A stretch of DNA of 64,000 nt, from assembly GCA_019416425.1 (NCBI GenBank), contig DXXK01000039.1:1-64000 (forward strand), in the 5' to 3' direction. The notes below the pieces were generated by a model. The model saw only the letters and a program-made list of their open reading frames with translations, was not told the origin of the DNA and did not search any database. Source of the stretch: Bacteroidales bacterium. GTDB taxonomy: Bacteria > Bacteroidota > Bacteroidia > Bacteroidales > Muribaculaceae. Of the stretch, positions 36,524 to 47,100 are shown in pieces; position 1 is the first letter of the stretch; every line of letters begins with the position of its first letter. The position numbers and the translations under genes were made by a program.

Positions 36524-37393
36524 TCAGGCCCATTCGCCGGTTTCGTTTTTGTATGTGATATTGTCGATCAGTCGGACAGCGCCGCAGTATACGGTGATAC
36601 ATCCCACGGTCCAGCGGGCCTCGGCCCAGTTGTCTATGGGCGCCATGGTCTCGGCATCGATGATCTCGTAGTATTCCACTCGGAGTCCGGGAGTGGAGTC
36701 GAGACGGCTCACCACGAAGTCGCGGGTCTCGGCCAGCGAGTGGTTCAGCGCGTAGGCCTTGGACTCAGTCAGCGTCTGGTGGATACGCGGAGCTATGGTC
36801 CGCTGCTCGGGCGTCAGGAGCGTGTTGCGGCTGGACAGCGCCAGTCCGTCGTCGGCGCGCTTGATGGGACAGGCCACGATCTGCACCGTAATCCCCTCTG
36901 TGCGCACCATATTGCGGATTACTGCTATCTGCTGAAAATCCTTCTCGCCGAAATATGCACGGTCGGGACGAACCAGCTGGAACAGGCGGCTCACCACCTG
37001 TGCCACGCCCTGGAAATGTCCGGGACGGTACTTGCCTTCCATCACCTCGGCGGCCACGCCCAGGTCGAACTCATGGTCGCGTTCGGTGCCGTCGGGATAG
37101 ATGGCCTGGACCGAAGGCATGAATACGGCCGATACTCCGGCCTTGGCCAGAAGCCTGGCATCTTCCTCCTCTGTGCGGGGGTAAGTGGCCAGATCCTGGG
37201 GATTGTTGAACTGCGTCGGATTGACAAACACGCTTACTACGGCGACGTCGTTCTCGGCGACGCAACGCTCCACCAGCGACAGGTGTCCGGCGTGAAGGGC
37301 GCCCATGGTGGGCACGAAGCCTATGGAACGCCCGTTATTCTTGGCTCGGGCTATGAACTCCGTCAGTTCCCCGGCCTCTCTTATTATCAACAT
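36524..37393 (-). CDS. panC: Pantothenate synthetase
   Basis: A 289-residue enzyme joining pantoate and beta-alanine with ATP. The start at 37393 ([13 protein letters not shown]) aligns with the family; the longer frame to 37468 adds a non-conserved leader. Motifs are [14 protein letters not shown] (HxGH nucleotide site), [19 protein letters not shown] and SSRNTLL. On the minus strand a TAATTTTG box (37488-37495) lies about 95 bases upstream. First gene of the string that continues with panD and ffh. Confidence 0.96.
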   Translation of the reverse strand: MLIIREAGELTEFIARAKNNGRSIGFVPTMGALHAGHLSLVERCVAENDVAVVSVFVNPTQFNNPQDLATYPRTEEEDARLLAKAGVSAVFMPSVQAIYPDGTERDHEFDLGVAAEVMEGKYRPGHFQGVAQVVSRLFQLVRPDRAYFGEKDFQQIAVIRNMVRTEGITVQIVACPIKRADDGLALSSRNTLLTPEQRTIAPRIHQTLTESKAYALNHSLAETRDFVVSRLDSTPGLRVEYYEIIDAETMAPIDNWAEARWTVGCITVYCGAVRLIDNITYKNETGEWA

Positions 37394-37487
37394 AACATCT
37401 TGTAACATATAACTGTCAAAACGGTTTCGACAGCTCGTCAGTACATAATAATCATGGCACAACCGCAAAGTTGCGCCGATTCGGCTG

Positions 37488-37495
37488 CAAAATTA
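37488..37495 (-). promoter_or_regulatory. -7 box of the panC string
   Basis: The minus strand reads TAATTTTG. It is back to back with the plus-strand box at 37527, about 30 bases apart, in the panC/GT5-like intergenic space. Confidence 0.5.
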
Positions 37496-37526
37496 CGAAA
37501 TTATCGGCAATCTCGAAAATTTTTTG

Positions 37527-37534
37527 TAACTTTG
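37527..37534 (+). promoter_or_regulatory. -7 box of the GT5-like/DUF4270 run
   Basis: TAACTTTG lies 21 bases before the ATG at 37556 and matches the Bacteroidetes consensus exactly. With flanks it reads GTAACTTTGC, a sequence that CTnDOT-type elements can also target. Confidence 0.55.
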
Positions 37535-37555
37535 CAGTCATTATTATAAGAAAGA

Positions 37556-38377
37556 ATGGCAAAACAAAGGATAATATATGTATCCCAGGAAATAGCCCCG
37601 TACCTCAACGTCAGCGAAAACGGCAAGCTTGACCGCGAATTGCCGCAGGCTATCCAGGAACTGAACTATGAAGTGCGCACCTTTATGCCGGACTTCGGCG
37701 AGATTAACGAACGTCGCAACCAGCTGCACGAAGTGATACGCCTCAGCGGGGTGAACATCATGATCAGCGACAACGACCATCCGCTGATAGTGAAGGTCGC
37801 GTCGATGCAGCCCTCGCGCATACAGGTCTACTTCATCGACAGCGATGATTATTTCCAGAAGGAGGACACCGACATCGATGCATTCGGCTCCAACCGTGCC
37901 GACAACGACGAGCGTATGATATTCTACGCCCACGGCACCATGACCACGGCCAAGAAGCTGCAGTGGGATCCCGACGTGGTCCACGTGTCGGGATGGATGT
38001 CGGCCTTGGTGCCGCTCTATCTGAAGCGCCTGTTCTCCGACGGACCCTCGTTCCACCGCACCAAGGTGGTGTACAGCGTCCTGCCCGAGACCGAGGTGGC
38101 GCCGCTGGATTCGGCGTTCTTCGATAAGCTCAGGGCCGAAGGTGTCCGTAAGGCCGACCTCAAACAGTTCGCCGAGATGTCTCTGGACAACAAGCTGCTG
38201 CACCGCATGGCCATCACTTGGTCCGACGGACTGGTGTTCCGTGGTGTCGAGCCTGACCCCGTGCTGGTACAGACTGCCGAGACAGCAGGCATCCCTTGGA
38301 TACGTCTCGAAGCTGACGGCCCCCATGCCGCCGAACTCAACGAATTTTACAAATCCCTAACGGCTAAGAAGAAATGA
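37556..38377 (+). CDS. Glycogen/starch synthase-like protein, single N-terminal domain
   Basis: A 273-residue protein matching only the N-terminal Rossmann domain of GT5 glycogen synthases (VSQEIAPYL, IQELNYEVRTFMPDFGEINER, LHEVIRLSGVNI, PDVVHVSGWMSALVPLYL). Real synthases are about twice as long. The ADP-glucose-binding KxGGL motif is replaced by NVSENGKLDREL. It is therefore probably not a glycogen synthase, whatever its automatic name. The stop overlaps the DUF4270 start (ATGA), so the pair is translationally coupled. Confidence 0.75.
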   Translation: MAKQRIIYVSQEIAPYLNVSENGKLDRELPQAIQELNYEVRTFMPDFGEINERRNQLHEVIRLSGVNIMISDNDHPLIVKVASMQPSRIQVYFIDSDDYFQKEDTDIDAFGSNRADNDERMIFYAHGTMTTAKKLQWDPDVVHVSGWMSALVPLYLKRLFSDGPSFHRTKVVYSVLPETEVAPLDSAFFDKLRAEGVRKADLKQFAEMSLDNKLLHRMAITWSDGLVFRGVEPDPVLVQTAETAGIPWIRLEADGPHAAELNEFYKSLTAKKK

Positions 38378-39801
38378 GACATATATTGCCGATCTTGGCG
38401 TTGACGTGTGCCGCTTCATTCTCTTTTACCGCGTGTCAGAACGACATGTCGGAGATCGGAGGCTCCCTGTCCAAGGGGGAGGTCACCATCGTGGTGGACT
38501 CCATCGCCACCAACGTGCACGGAGAGTCGCACTGGGCACAGGAATTCGACTCCCGTACCTCCACCAAATTGCTCGGCAATCTAATGGTTCCGGAGTACGG
38601 AAGCCTGAAATGCACCTTCGTGTCGCAGTTGATGAATTCCACCAAGATGAACATCCCCGATTCCATCAAGGAGGAGGATGTCGACTCCATGCGTTTCCTG
38701 CTCACCGTTCCGCGCGGATCCCTGACCGGCGACTCACTGGCGCCGCAGCAGCTCAAGGTATATCGCCTCACCAAGCAGCTCCCCTCAGATATTGACTCCC
38801 GTTTTAATCCCGAGGGATACTATGACCCGGCCGACCCATACGGCGTCAGGAGCTACACCGTGTCCAACATCGCCGAGAGGGACACCGTTTTCCTGAAGTC
38901 CACTTTTGTGGAGATTCCCGTCAAGTTCCCCAAAGAGTTCGCACTGGAGGTGTTCCGCAAGTACCGTGCCAACGACCCGATCTTCCAGTGGCCGTCGGAA
39001 CTGGCCAAATGGCTGCCCGGACTCTTTGTGGAGCAGAACTTCGGCAACGGCTGCGTGGCCAACATCTCGGGAATGTACGGATTTCTGTATTGGAACTATC
39101 TCAGGCGCAAGGTCACCAATAACACCGAGACCAATAAGATGGACACCACTTACGTGACCGCACGTGACTCCCTGTGTCTGTTCTCATCGACTCCCGAGGT
39201 GCTGTCGTCCAACAACATCAACTTCACGCCGTCGCAGACGCTGCAGGACATGGCGTCTGCCGGACGCACCATCGTGACCTCTCCGGGTGGATATTACGCT
39301 ACGATCAAGTTGCCGGTACGCTCACTGATCGACCGTTTCCTCCAGACATCGGCCGAGCTGTCGATCGTGTCGGCTTTGAGCATAAGCATCCCCGCCAAAT
39401 CTGTTGAGAACGAATACGGCATCACCGTGGCCCCGACGCTCCTGTTGGTGCCCGTGGAGGACCGCGAGTCGTTCTTCCGCCAGAACAAGATCCCCGACAA
39501 CATCACCTCCTTCACTGCGGCCTATGACTCCGAGACACATACCTACCGCTTCAGCGGCATGAGGGCATACTTCCTGGAGCAGCTCAAGAAGTACCGAGAG
39601 AATCCACAGACCGCCCAGGACCAGGAGTTCTGTCTGGTGCCCGTGACCGTCACTACGGAGACCGTAAGGCAGAGCTATTATTCCGATCCTGTGACCGTCG
39701 TCACCCGTGTGTCTCCATATATATCGCGGCCTTCAATGACCGAGCTGGAGACCGACAAGGCCACTGTGGTGTTCACATTCTCATCGCAGGAAATAAAATA
39801 A
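38374..39801 (+). CDS. DUF4270 lipoprotein
   Basis: A 475-residue lipoprotein: the signal RHILPILALTCAASFSFTAC places Cys at 21. The body is typical DUF4270, a beta-rich family widespread in Bacteroidetes (DSIATNVHGESHWAQEF, KLLGNLMVPEYGSLKCTFVS, YFLEQLKKYRENPQTAQ). Likely outer-membrane anchored; function unknown. It overlaps the GT5-like gene by four bases and is followed four bases later by the CapA gene. Confidence 0.85.
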   Translation: MRHILPILALTCAASFSFTACQNDMSEIGGSLSKGEVTIVVDSIATNVHGESHWAQEFDSRTSTKLLGNLMVPEYGSLKCTFVSQLMNSTKMNIPDSIKEEDVDSMRFLLTVPRGSLTGDSLAPQQLKVYRLTKQLPSDIDSRFNPEGYYDPADPYGVRSYTVSNIAERDTVFLKSTFVEIPVKFPKEFALEVFRKYRANDPIFQWPSELAKWLPGLFVEQNFGNGCVANISGMYGFLYWNYLRRKVTNNTETNKMDTTYVTARDSLCLFSSTPEVLSSNNINFTPSQTLQDMASAGRTIVTSPGGYYATIKLPVRSLIDRFLQTSAELSIVSALSISIPAKSVENEYGITVAPTLLLVPVEDRESFFRQNKIPDNITSFTAAYDSETHTYRFSGMRAYFLEQLKKYRENPQTAQDQEFCLVPVTVTTETVRQSYYSDPVTVVTRVSPYISRPSMTELETDKATVVFTFSSQEIK

Positions 39802-39805
39802 GGAT

Positions 39806-40897
39806 ATGAGCGTACCTGGGTTATTGCTGTTCAGTCTGCTGTCGTTCCTGACTGGTGCGGATACAGTAGGATCGCCCCAAGGGGCCGACCTGCTGTTCGT
39901 GGGCGACGCCATGCAGCATCAGGCCCAGCTGGACCGCGCCAAGGAGCTGGGCGGCGGTAAGGATTACGATTATTCCGAATGCTTTACCCTGATCGCCCCC
40001 GATGTCACGGCGGCCGACTACGCCGTGTGCAATCTTGAGGTGCCGTTGGGCGGCGGACCCAACTATTCGGGCTATCCCTGCTTTTCCGCCCCCGACGTCT
40101 ATGCGCAGGCCCTGAAGGACGCCGGCTTCGACATGTTCCTGACGGCCAACAACCATTGTCTGGACCGCAGCGACCGCGGAGCGCGCAACACCCTGAAGGC
40201 GTTGGACCGCCTTGGCGTGGACCATGTCGGCACATACGCCGACTCGATGCAGCGCCGTCAGCTGGTGCCTTTCATCAAGGATATCAACGGAATCAAGGTT
40301 GGTTTCCTGGCCTATACCTACGGCACCAACGGCATCGAACCTAAGGACGGGATGGAGGTGTCGCTGATCGACCGCAAGCGCATGGCCGAGGAGATAGCCG
40401 CCACACGCGCTGCCGGCGCGGAGATACTGGTGGTGGCCATGCACTGGGGCGTGGAATACGTGCTGCTGCCCGGCAAGCCTGTGCGTGACCTGGCGCAGTT
40501 CCTGGTGGACCAGGGCGTCGATGTGGTGCTGGGTGGACATCCGCACGTGATCCAGCCAATGCAGGTGGTGCATAATGACAAGGAAGACAAGGATGTCCTG
40601 GTGATCTACTCGCTGGGCAACCTCATATCGAACATGAAGACCGCCGACACGCGCGGCGGCGCGTTGGTCAAGGCCCGCATCGAGCGTGGCTCCGATGGCA
40701 AAGCGCGCTTCAAGAGCGCTGTCTACGACACCTTCTTCGCGCAGAAGCCGCACGGCCCGCGCGGAAATTACATGGTGGTGCCAAGCCGCATGGCGGACCG
40801 CATTCCGGCCGACCAGCGCGAGCACTGGGACATCTTCAACCGCAACGCCCGGCGGATATTCGACGAGCACAACATAAACGTACCATCGATGCCATAG
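39806..40897 (+). CDS. CapA-family metallophosphatase-like protein
   Basis: A 363-residue protein of the PGA_cap/CapA family, with the calcineurin-like metal-binding motifs FVGDAMQHQ, NLEVPLGG, LTANNHCLDR, VAMHWGVEY and GGHPHVIQP. A short hydrophobic N-terminus (PGLLLFSLLSFLTGA) is a probable signal peptide. CapA proteins take part in poly-gamma-glutamate capsules in Bacillus, but Bacteroidales members are widespread and may act on other envelope substrates. It lies in a run with DUF4270 and holB, three to four bases from each. Confidence 0.88.
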   Translation: MSVPGLLLFSLLSFLTGADTVGSPQGADLLFVGDAMQHQAQLDRAKELGGGKDYDYSECFTLIAPDVTAADYAVCNLEVPLGGGPNYSGYPCFSAPDVYAQALKDAGFDMFLTANNHCLDRSDRGARNTLKALDRLGVDHVGTYADSMQRRQLVPFIKDINGIKVGFLAYTYGTNGIEPKDGMEVSLIDRKRMAEEIAATRAAGAEILVVAMHWGVEYVLLPGKPVRDLAQFLVDQGVDVVLGGHPHVIQPMQVVHNDKEDKDVLVIYSLGNLISNMKTADTRGGALVKARIERGSDGKARFKSAVYDTFFAQKPHGPRGNYMVVPSRMADRIPADQREHWDIFNRNARRIFDEHNINVPSMP

Positions 40898-40900
40898 GCA

Positions 40901-42043
40901 ATGGAAACGGTCAGGTTCTCACAGATTCCGGGCAACGAGGAGGCTAAAGCTCAGTTGCGGCAGGCCGTGGACAACGGCCGTTTGCCGCATGCTTTGCTGT
41001 TGTCAGGACCGACTGGTATCGGCAAGATGCTGATGGCCCGGGCGTTCATGGCCTATGTCCATTGCGAGAATCCTGTGGACGGCGAGCCATGCGGACATTG
41101 CCGTAACTGCCGACTGCATGCCGATATAGACCATCCCGACGTGCATTTCTCATTCCCGATAGTCCAGAACAAGTCGCGAGGGATACAATCGTCGGACGAC
41201 CAGAAGGAGCCGTGGCACCGGATGTTGCTGGAAGCTCCGGCGATGCCGTTCGAGTACTGGCTTGAACTGCTTGACTGTGGTAACAGCCAGCCCGCCATCC
41301 AGGTCGGCGAGGCGCAGGAGATACTCCGCAGCGCGGCCTTCCCTCCCTACGCAACCAGACTGAAGTTCTACGTCATCTGGCTTCCGGAACGAATGAACCC
41401 TGAGGCGGCCAACAAGCTGTTGAAAGTCATAGAGGAGCCATCGCCCGGCACCTGTTTCCTGATGGTCAGCGACAATGAGCTGGAGGTGCTTCCCACCATA
41501 TTCAGCCGCACTCAACGTATCCGCATGACACCTGTGGACCGTCAGGACATCGAGCAGTATCTGACGCGGCACTGGGGCGTGGACCCGGCGCAGGCCGTGC
41601 GGCTTGCGCCGTTAGCCGACGGCAGTCTGGCCAAGGCCGATGAATTAGGCTCCAACCAGGGCGAGACCGAGGATTTCCGCCGCGTGTTCCAGGCTGTGAT
41701 GCGTAGCGCATACAGCCGCAAGGTCGGTATGCTGAAGCAACTGGCCGACGAGGTCGCCGCATACGGCCGCGAGAAGACCAACCGTTTCCTGGCATATGTT
41801 TCGCAGATGATACGCGAGAACTTCATCTACAATTTGCGTATGCCGCAGCTGAACCGCCTCACGCCCGACGACGAGGCCTTCTCGCGCAATTTCTCCCCTT
41901 TTATCAACGCCGGGAACGTGGAGCAGATGATGGAGGAAACAGACCGTGCGCGGCGCGAGATAGCCCGAAACTGCAACGGCAAGATTGTGCTGTTCGACTA
42001 TTTTCTACTCGTCACTGCACTAATCAGGAAGAAACCAAGTTAA
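40901..42043 (+). CDS. holB: DNA polymerase III delta' subunit
   Basis: A 380-residue AAA+ clamp-loader subunit. Walker A is LSGPTGIGKMLMARAF (about 34-49), followed by a zinc-binding cluster (CGHCRNC) and the sensor-like LKVIEEPSPGTCFLMVSD and TIFSRTQRIRM typical of delta'. The insert at about 85-110 is usual in Bacteroidetes. It helps load the sliding clamp during replication. It starts three bases after the CapA gene. Confidence 0.9.
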   Translation: METVRFSQIPGNEEAKAQLRQAVDNGRLPHALLLSGPTGIGKMLMARAFMAYVHCENPVDGEPCGHCRNCRLHADIDHPDVHFSFPIVQNKSRGIQSSDDQKEPWHRMLLEAPAMPFEYWLELLDCGNSQPAIQVGEAQEILRSAAFPPYATRLKFYVIWLPERMNPEAANKLLKVIEEPSPGTCFLMVSDNELEVLPTIFSRTQRIRMTPVDRQDIEQYLTRHWGVDPAQAVRLAPLADGSLAKADELGSNQGETEDFRRVFQAVMRSAYSRKVGMLKQLADEVAAYGREKTNRFLAYVSQMIRENFIYNLRMPQLNRLTPDDEAFSRNFSPFINAGNVEQMMEETDRARREIARNCNGKIVLFDYFLLVTALIRKKPS

Positions 42044-42093
42044 TACAAATAGACAATTAACATTAACCTAAAACCCAAAAAACTGCTAACCTT

Positions 42094-42996
42094 ATGAAAC
42101 CAACTCTTTTCATTCTTGCTGCAGGCATGGGCTCTCGTTACGGCGGCCTGAAGCAGCTGGATGGTCTCGGCCCCAACGGCGAGACCATCATGGACTACTC
42201 CGTATATGACGCGCTGCGCGCCGGCTTCGGCAAAATCGTATTCGTGATTCGCAAGGACTTTGAGCAGGAGTTCCGTGACAAAGTCCTGAGCAAGTACGAG
42301 GGCCACGTGCCTGTGGAGGTAGTGTTCCAGTCCATCGACAAGCTTCCGGAGGGCCGCAAGCCCAATCCCGAGCGCACCAAGCCATGGGGTACGAACCACG
42401 CTGTGCTGATGGGCAAGGACGTCATCAAGGAGCCTTTCGGCGTAATCAATGCCGATGACTATTACGGTGCGGAGTCCTTCCAGGTGCTGGGCGACTTCCT
42501 GCGCAGCGTCGAGAACAAGAAGAACGCCTACTGCATGGTAGGTTTCAATATCGAGAACACATTGAGCGAGAACGGCGGCGTGTCACGCGGTCTGTGCGAG
42601 GTTGACGAGAACGGCTTCCTGACCGGCGTCAAGGAGTGCCACGGCATCCAGCGTGTGGACGGTGTCCTGGTCCAGGACGAGCCGGACGGCAGCAAGTCAC
42701 CGTTCCCCGAAGGCGCGAGCGTATCGATGAACATGTGGGGATTCACTCCCGATTACTTCGACTACAGCGAGAAGGCTTTCATCAAGTTCCTCGACGAGCA
42801 CGGCGACGAACTGAAAGCCGAGTTCTACATCCCCAGTGTTGTCAATGACCTGATCAACGACGGTACCATCACGCTGAAGGTGGAGCCTACTCCCAGCAAG
42901 TGGTTTGGTGTTACATTCGCCGCCGACCGTCCCGCTACGGTTGCTCAGTTCGCCAAGCTGGTCGAGGATGGCCTGTATCCCTCGCCCCTCTTCTAA
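42094..42996 (+). CDS. Sugar-phosphate nucleotidyltransferase-like protein
   Basis: A 300-residue NTP_transferase fold. The nucleotide-binding start is FILAAGMGSRYGGLKQL. VINADDYYG supplies the metal-binding Asp residues, and KECHGIQR and YIPSVVNDL complete the family pattern. It probably activates a sugar phosphate with a nucleoside triphosphate; the sugar is not decided by sequence. galE follows, consistent with nucleotide-sugar supply for envelope glycans. Confidence 0.85.
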   Translation: MKPTLFILAAGMGSRYGGLKQLDGLGPNGETIMDYSVYDALRAGFGKIVFVIRKDFEQEFRDKVLSKYEGHVPVEVVFQSIDKLPEGRKPNPERTKPWGTNHAVLMGKDVIKEPFGVINADDYYGAESFQVLGDFLRSVENKKNAYCMVGFNIENTLSENGGVSRGLCEVDENGFLTGVKECHGIQRVDGVLVQDEPDGSKSPFPEGASVSMNMWGFTPDYFDYSEKAFIKFLDEHGDELKAEFYIPSVVNDLINDGTITLKVEPTPSKWFGVTFAADRPATVAQFAKLVEDGLYPSPLF

Positions 42997-43013
42997 GATA
43001 GTTGAACCCATTC

Positions 43014-43040
43014 GGTGCTGAGGTTGATACTTTCAGCACC
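43014..43040 (+). terminator. Hairpin between the nucleotidyltransferase gene and galE
   Basis: GGTGCTGA (43014-43021) pairs with TCAGCACC (43033-43040). There is no T run, and the galE start is 12 bases later, so it may tune read-through or translation rather than terminate. Confidence 0.4.
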
Positions 43041-43052
43041 AAACATTTAAAA

Positions 43053-44081
43053 ATGACCATGAAAGAGAAAATATTGGTAACCGGCGGTACGGGCTACATC
43101 GGCTCCCATACCACCGTCAAACTCCAGGAGGCTGGCTACGAGGTAGTCATCATTGACAACCTGTCTAACTCCAATATCGAGGTCCTGGACGGTATCGAGG
43201 CCATCACAGGTATCCGTCCCGTCTTCGTGCAGGGTGACTGCACCGATCTGTCAACGCTGCGCAATCTTTTCACTGACAACCCCGGCATCAAGGGCATCAT
43301 CAACTTCGCCGCCAGCAAGGCTGTGGGCGAGTCTGTACACAAGCCTATCCTGTACTACCGCAACAACCTGGGCACGCTGCTCAACCTATTGGAGTGCATG
43401 CCCGAGTTCGGTGTCAAGGGTATCGTGTTCTCCTCCAGCTGCACCGTATACGGTGAGCCGGACGTGAACCCCATCGACGAGACCGCTCCCATCAAGCCGG
43501 CCACGTCGCCATACGGCAACACCAAGCAGATTTCCGAGGAGATCATCCGCGACGTCATCATCTCCGGCGCGCCGATCAAGTCGATACTGCTGCGTTACTT
43601 CAACCCCATCGGCGCGCATCCCAGCGCAAAGATCGGCGAGCTCCCCGTGGGCGTTCCCCAGAACCTGGTGCCCTACATCACCCAGACCGCTGCAGGCATC
43701 CGCAAGGAACTGACCGTGTTCGGTGACGACTACAACACTCCCGACGGTAGCTGTATCCGCGACTACATCGACGTGAACGACCTGGCTGCCGCTCATGTCA
43801 TCGCCATGGAGCGCATGCTGAGCCGCGAGGATACCGACCAGCTGGAGGTGTTCAACCTCGGTACGGGCAACGGCCTCTCCGTTCTGGAGCTGGTCAACGC
43901 CTTCCAGGAGGCCACCGGCGTCAAGGTGCCCTACAAGATCGGCGAGCGCCGCGCAGGCGACATCGAGAAGATCTGGGCCGATCCCAAGAAGGCCAACACC
44001 GTCCTGGGCTGGGTCGCAGAGACTCCGATCAACGAGACAATGGCCAACGCTTGGCGCTGGCAGTGCACACTCCCGAAATAA
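43053..44081 (+). CDS. galE: UDP-glucose 4-epimerase
   Basis: A 342-residue short-chain dehydrogenase-type epimerase, converting UDP-glucose and UDP-galactose. NAD site: VTGGTGYIGSHTTVKL. Catalytic set: SSSCTVYG and SPYGNTK (Tyr-xxx-Lys). Substrate site: LLRYFNPIGAH. Length is normal. The start at 43053 (MTMKEK) or 43059 fits; an in-frame extension to 43002 would include the hairpin and is unlikely. Confidence 0.95.
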   Translation: MTMKEKILVTGGTGYIGSHTTVKLQEAGYEVVIIDNLSNSNIEVLDGIEAITGIRPVFVQGDCTDLSTLRNLFTDNPGIKGIINFAASKAVGESVHKPILYYRNNLGTLLNLLECMPEFGVKGIVFSSSCTVYGEPDVNPIDETAPIKPATSPYGNTKQISEEIIRDVIISGAPIKSILLRYFNPIGAHPSAKIGELPVGVPQNLVPYITQTAAGIRKELTVFGDDYNTPDGSCIRDYIDVNDLAAAHVIAMERMLSREDTDQLEVFNLGTGNGLSVLELVNAFQEATGVKVPYKIGERRAGDIEKIWADPKKANTVLGWVAETPINETMANAWRWQCTLPK

Positions 44082-44103
44082 TCTATTGTAGATATATGAC
44101 GGA

Positions 44104-44129
44104 ACGTCCGGGCCTAAAGGTCCGGACGT
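44104..44129 (+). terminator. Terminator after galE
   Basis: An 11-pair stem (ACGTCCGG with CCGGACGT, plus three inner pairs) has a TAAA loop, followed by CTTTCGTT. It lies 23 bases after the galE stop. Confidence 0.75.
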
Positions 44130-44151
44130 CTTTCGTTATGGTATCGTGACG

Positions 44152-47100
44152 TCAGCGGTTGCATATGCCGCGCATCACGCAGAAGACGCACGTGTCGTGG
44201 TTGCTGGTTGGTGCGAAGGGAACTTCAGGGTCGAAAATCTCCTCAATCACCTGGTTCACCCTGGGGAGAAAGTCCGCCATTTGATCGTCGTGTTGAGAGC
44301 GTATACCCTGCTTTCCTGTCATTATGTGCGAGGCATCGCCGCCCTGCTGTATGCTGTTGGTGTCGAAAATAGCCATGTCGATGTCCCGGCATTGGTCGCC
44401 CTCAAGCTCGCGTGTCGAGTCCATCGGCTTGTCGGTGTCGGTGTTGAGCAACTGGTGTTCCAGCAGATGGGCGTAGAGCAGCAGCTGGAAGACGTTGCCG
44501 GCCTTGTAGTCCGCGTTGAAGACCGCGTCCATGTTCGTCATGTCCAGATGGACGGCCCCGGTCTTGTAGTCAACGATACGCAGTCTTCCCTCGGGATTGT
44601 AATCGACGCGGTCGTATGTGGCCGTCATGTTCACCGTCAGGTCTTCGTTGACTTTCCACCGGCAGGGAAACTTTACCTCGACGCCTAACAGACGCAGCGG
44701 GGCGTTCCGGCTGTCATGGCGTACCACGGCCAATACCTGTTCCAGCAGACGGTCGGCCACCATCTGTACGCCCTCGGTCAAGGGTTCGTTGAGTTCTGGC
44801 TCGGTCTGTGCGTGATGGAACTGACGGTTGACCTGGCGGTGCATCATCATGCGCAGATGATTTCGGTTGGAATCCGCGAGGATCGCTTCGAAATCCGGTC
44901 CAGTTATAACTTTTGCTTCCTTCAGCAGTTTCTCCTTGTTTCCCGGCAGGTACAGTTCCTCCAGCATGCCGTGGACTATCTTGCCCTGCGTGATCGGGTC
45001 GATGGCGGTGGAGGGCTCCGGATCGTCGTTGTAGCGCAGGACGTTGCGGTAGTAGAACTGCAGCGGACATTTCAGATAGTTCGTCAGCGCTGAGGCCGAC
45101 AGGTTGAGCCGGTCGTCGCCGTCAGGCTTCTTGAACCGTTCCAGCAGATTAGCCACTTCCTTCTTCTCGACGGTCTCGGCGCAGTCGGGAGGGGTGCCGA
45201 TCTTGAAGTTGCAGCTGACGCGGCGGATGCGGTCGCGGTCGTAAAGCTTCTCCAACTGCATCAGGTACCGGGATTTGCCCCCGCTGCGCATTCCCTCGCC
45301 TACGCGCGAGTCATAGATTAGCGTGGCGCCCACGGCACGCGACAGCAGCCTGTAGAACCAGTAGCCATATAACTTCTCGTCGTTGTTGGCCGCGGGCATG
45401 CCGAAGCCACGGCGCAGCGAGTCGGGGATGAAGCTGCGCCGGCGTGCCCGGCGTGGCATCACCTTGTCGTTCATCGACAGTAGGATCACGCGGTCGAAGT
45501 CCAGGACACGCGTCTCCAGCAGACCCATCACCTGCAGCCCTACCAAGGGTTTGCCTTCGAACTGTATCTTCTCTCCGTTGACCATGCGCGCCAGCATATG
45601 GAACAGCGTGCCGGGACGCATGTCCACGTTATTCAGGCGGCTCGCCGTGTCGATCTGGAACAGTGCGGACAGGTACACCTGTATCTGCATCCGTTCCACC
45701 GTGGCCTTCATGCCGGTCTCCTCGTCATGACTGGCTGTCAGGAGCCTGTCGGTGTCGGTAAGTATGTCCTGCAGCCATAGCACGCTGTCGGCCAGCGGAG
45801 TGTCGCGGGACAGAGGCTTCAGCATGTTGTAAAGTATCGGACTGTATTCCTTGATTTCCTCGCACGACAACACGCGGCGGTGCGACTTGTTGAGGTATGT
45901 GTTTATGTCGCGGATTTTGTCCGGCCCGACCGACATCTGCACTATAGGCTGGGCGAAGAGGGTGGTCAGGTCCTGCACCAGGTAACCGGGTTTGCCGTTT
46001 GCCGTCAGCATGCGTTGATGTAGCCGCTGCAGATGGTAGATGAAGCTGGCCGTAGAGGTGTAGCGCATGCCCAGGCCCATGGTCAGGTTCACCTTGTCCA
46101 GCTCCTTGGGCAATGAGTATAGTTCCGGCAGCAGCAGGGTCTCGTCGGGGAGTACAACCGCCACGCGGGCGTCCTGGATTTTCCGCTTCATGTCCGGATC
46201 CTGCATCAGCTCGTCGAGCCGGTCGCAGGCTATCTTGGCCTGCATGGCGTTGCTCGGCACGCCAATCTCGGTGATATCGGGCATCGAGGTGCGGTTGGCG
46301 GCGCCCATGTATTCCTGCGCCCAGTCGGGTTGCGGAAAGTTCTTGGCCGACATCTTCTGGCGGATCATCCTGCCGGCCTCGCTGTCGGGATTGGTCAGCA
46401 CGGGACCGGTCAGGTCCCAGAAGAATTCGGCGGCACCTTGCTTCTTCAGTTCCTCGAACAGCTTGATCTCGGTGACCGTCATCCAGTCCAGACCCACGCA
46501 TACCACTTGTTTCCACGGCAATGCCTCGACGCCATGTTCCAGGACTTTCCGCATGGCAATGCGGTAGCCTCGGCCGGCAAGTGTCATTGGAAGGTCGGGC
46601 TCCAGACGCTCCAGACGTTCGTGGACGCGATCGTACAGTTCAGGAAGCAGTTGCCATAGTTCCAGGAATTTCTCCTTGATCTTGGTCGCCCGTTCCTCTT
46701 CCTCCTTGATGTCTTCGCGTTCGTCGAACGTCACCCAGAACCGGTCGGCGTCGGCCTTGGTGGGGGTGTAGCCGAAGAAACGTGATACAAGTTCCTTCTG
46801 TTCCTCGGACAGGGGGTCGGTCTGGATTTTGCGGTACTCCTCGACGTTCGTGAAAATCTGGTGGGCGTCTACATCGTACATGTCGACCTCGCTCATATCG
46901 CTCAGGACAACCTCGCCCCAGGGCAGGAATTCGTCGAAGTCCACGATTTCGGTGTCGGCATCGATTGCTGTATTACGGTTGCGCAGGTCGCGGTAGGCCA
47001 GGTACAGCTGCATCAGCTGCGTGATGCGGGGCGCGACCTCGTAGCCTGAGACGCGAGCCATGAAGTCGCCGACCGGCATGACGTCGGGGGCCAGCATGAC

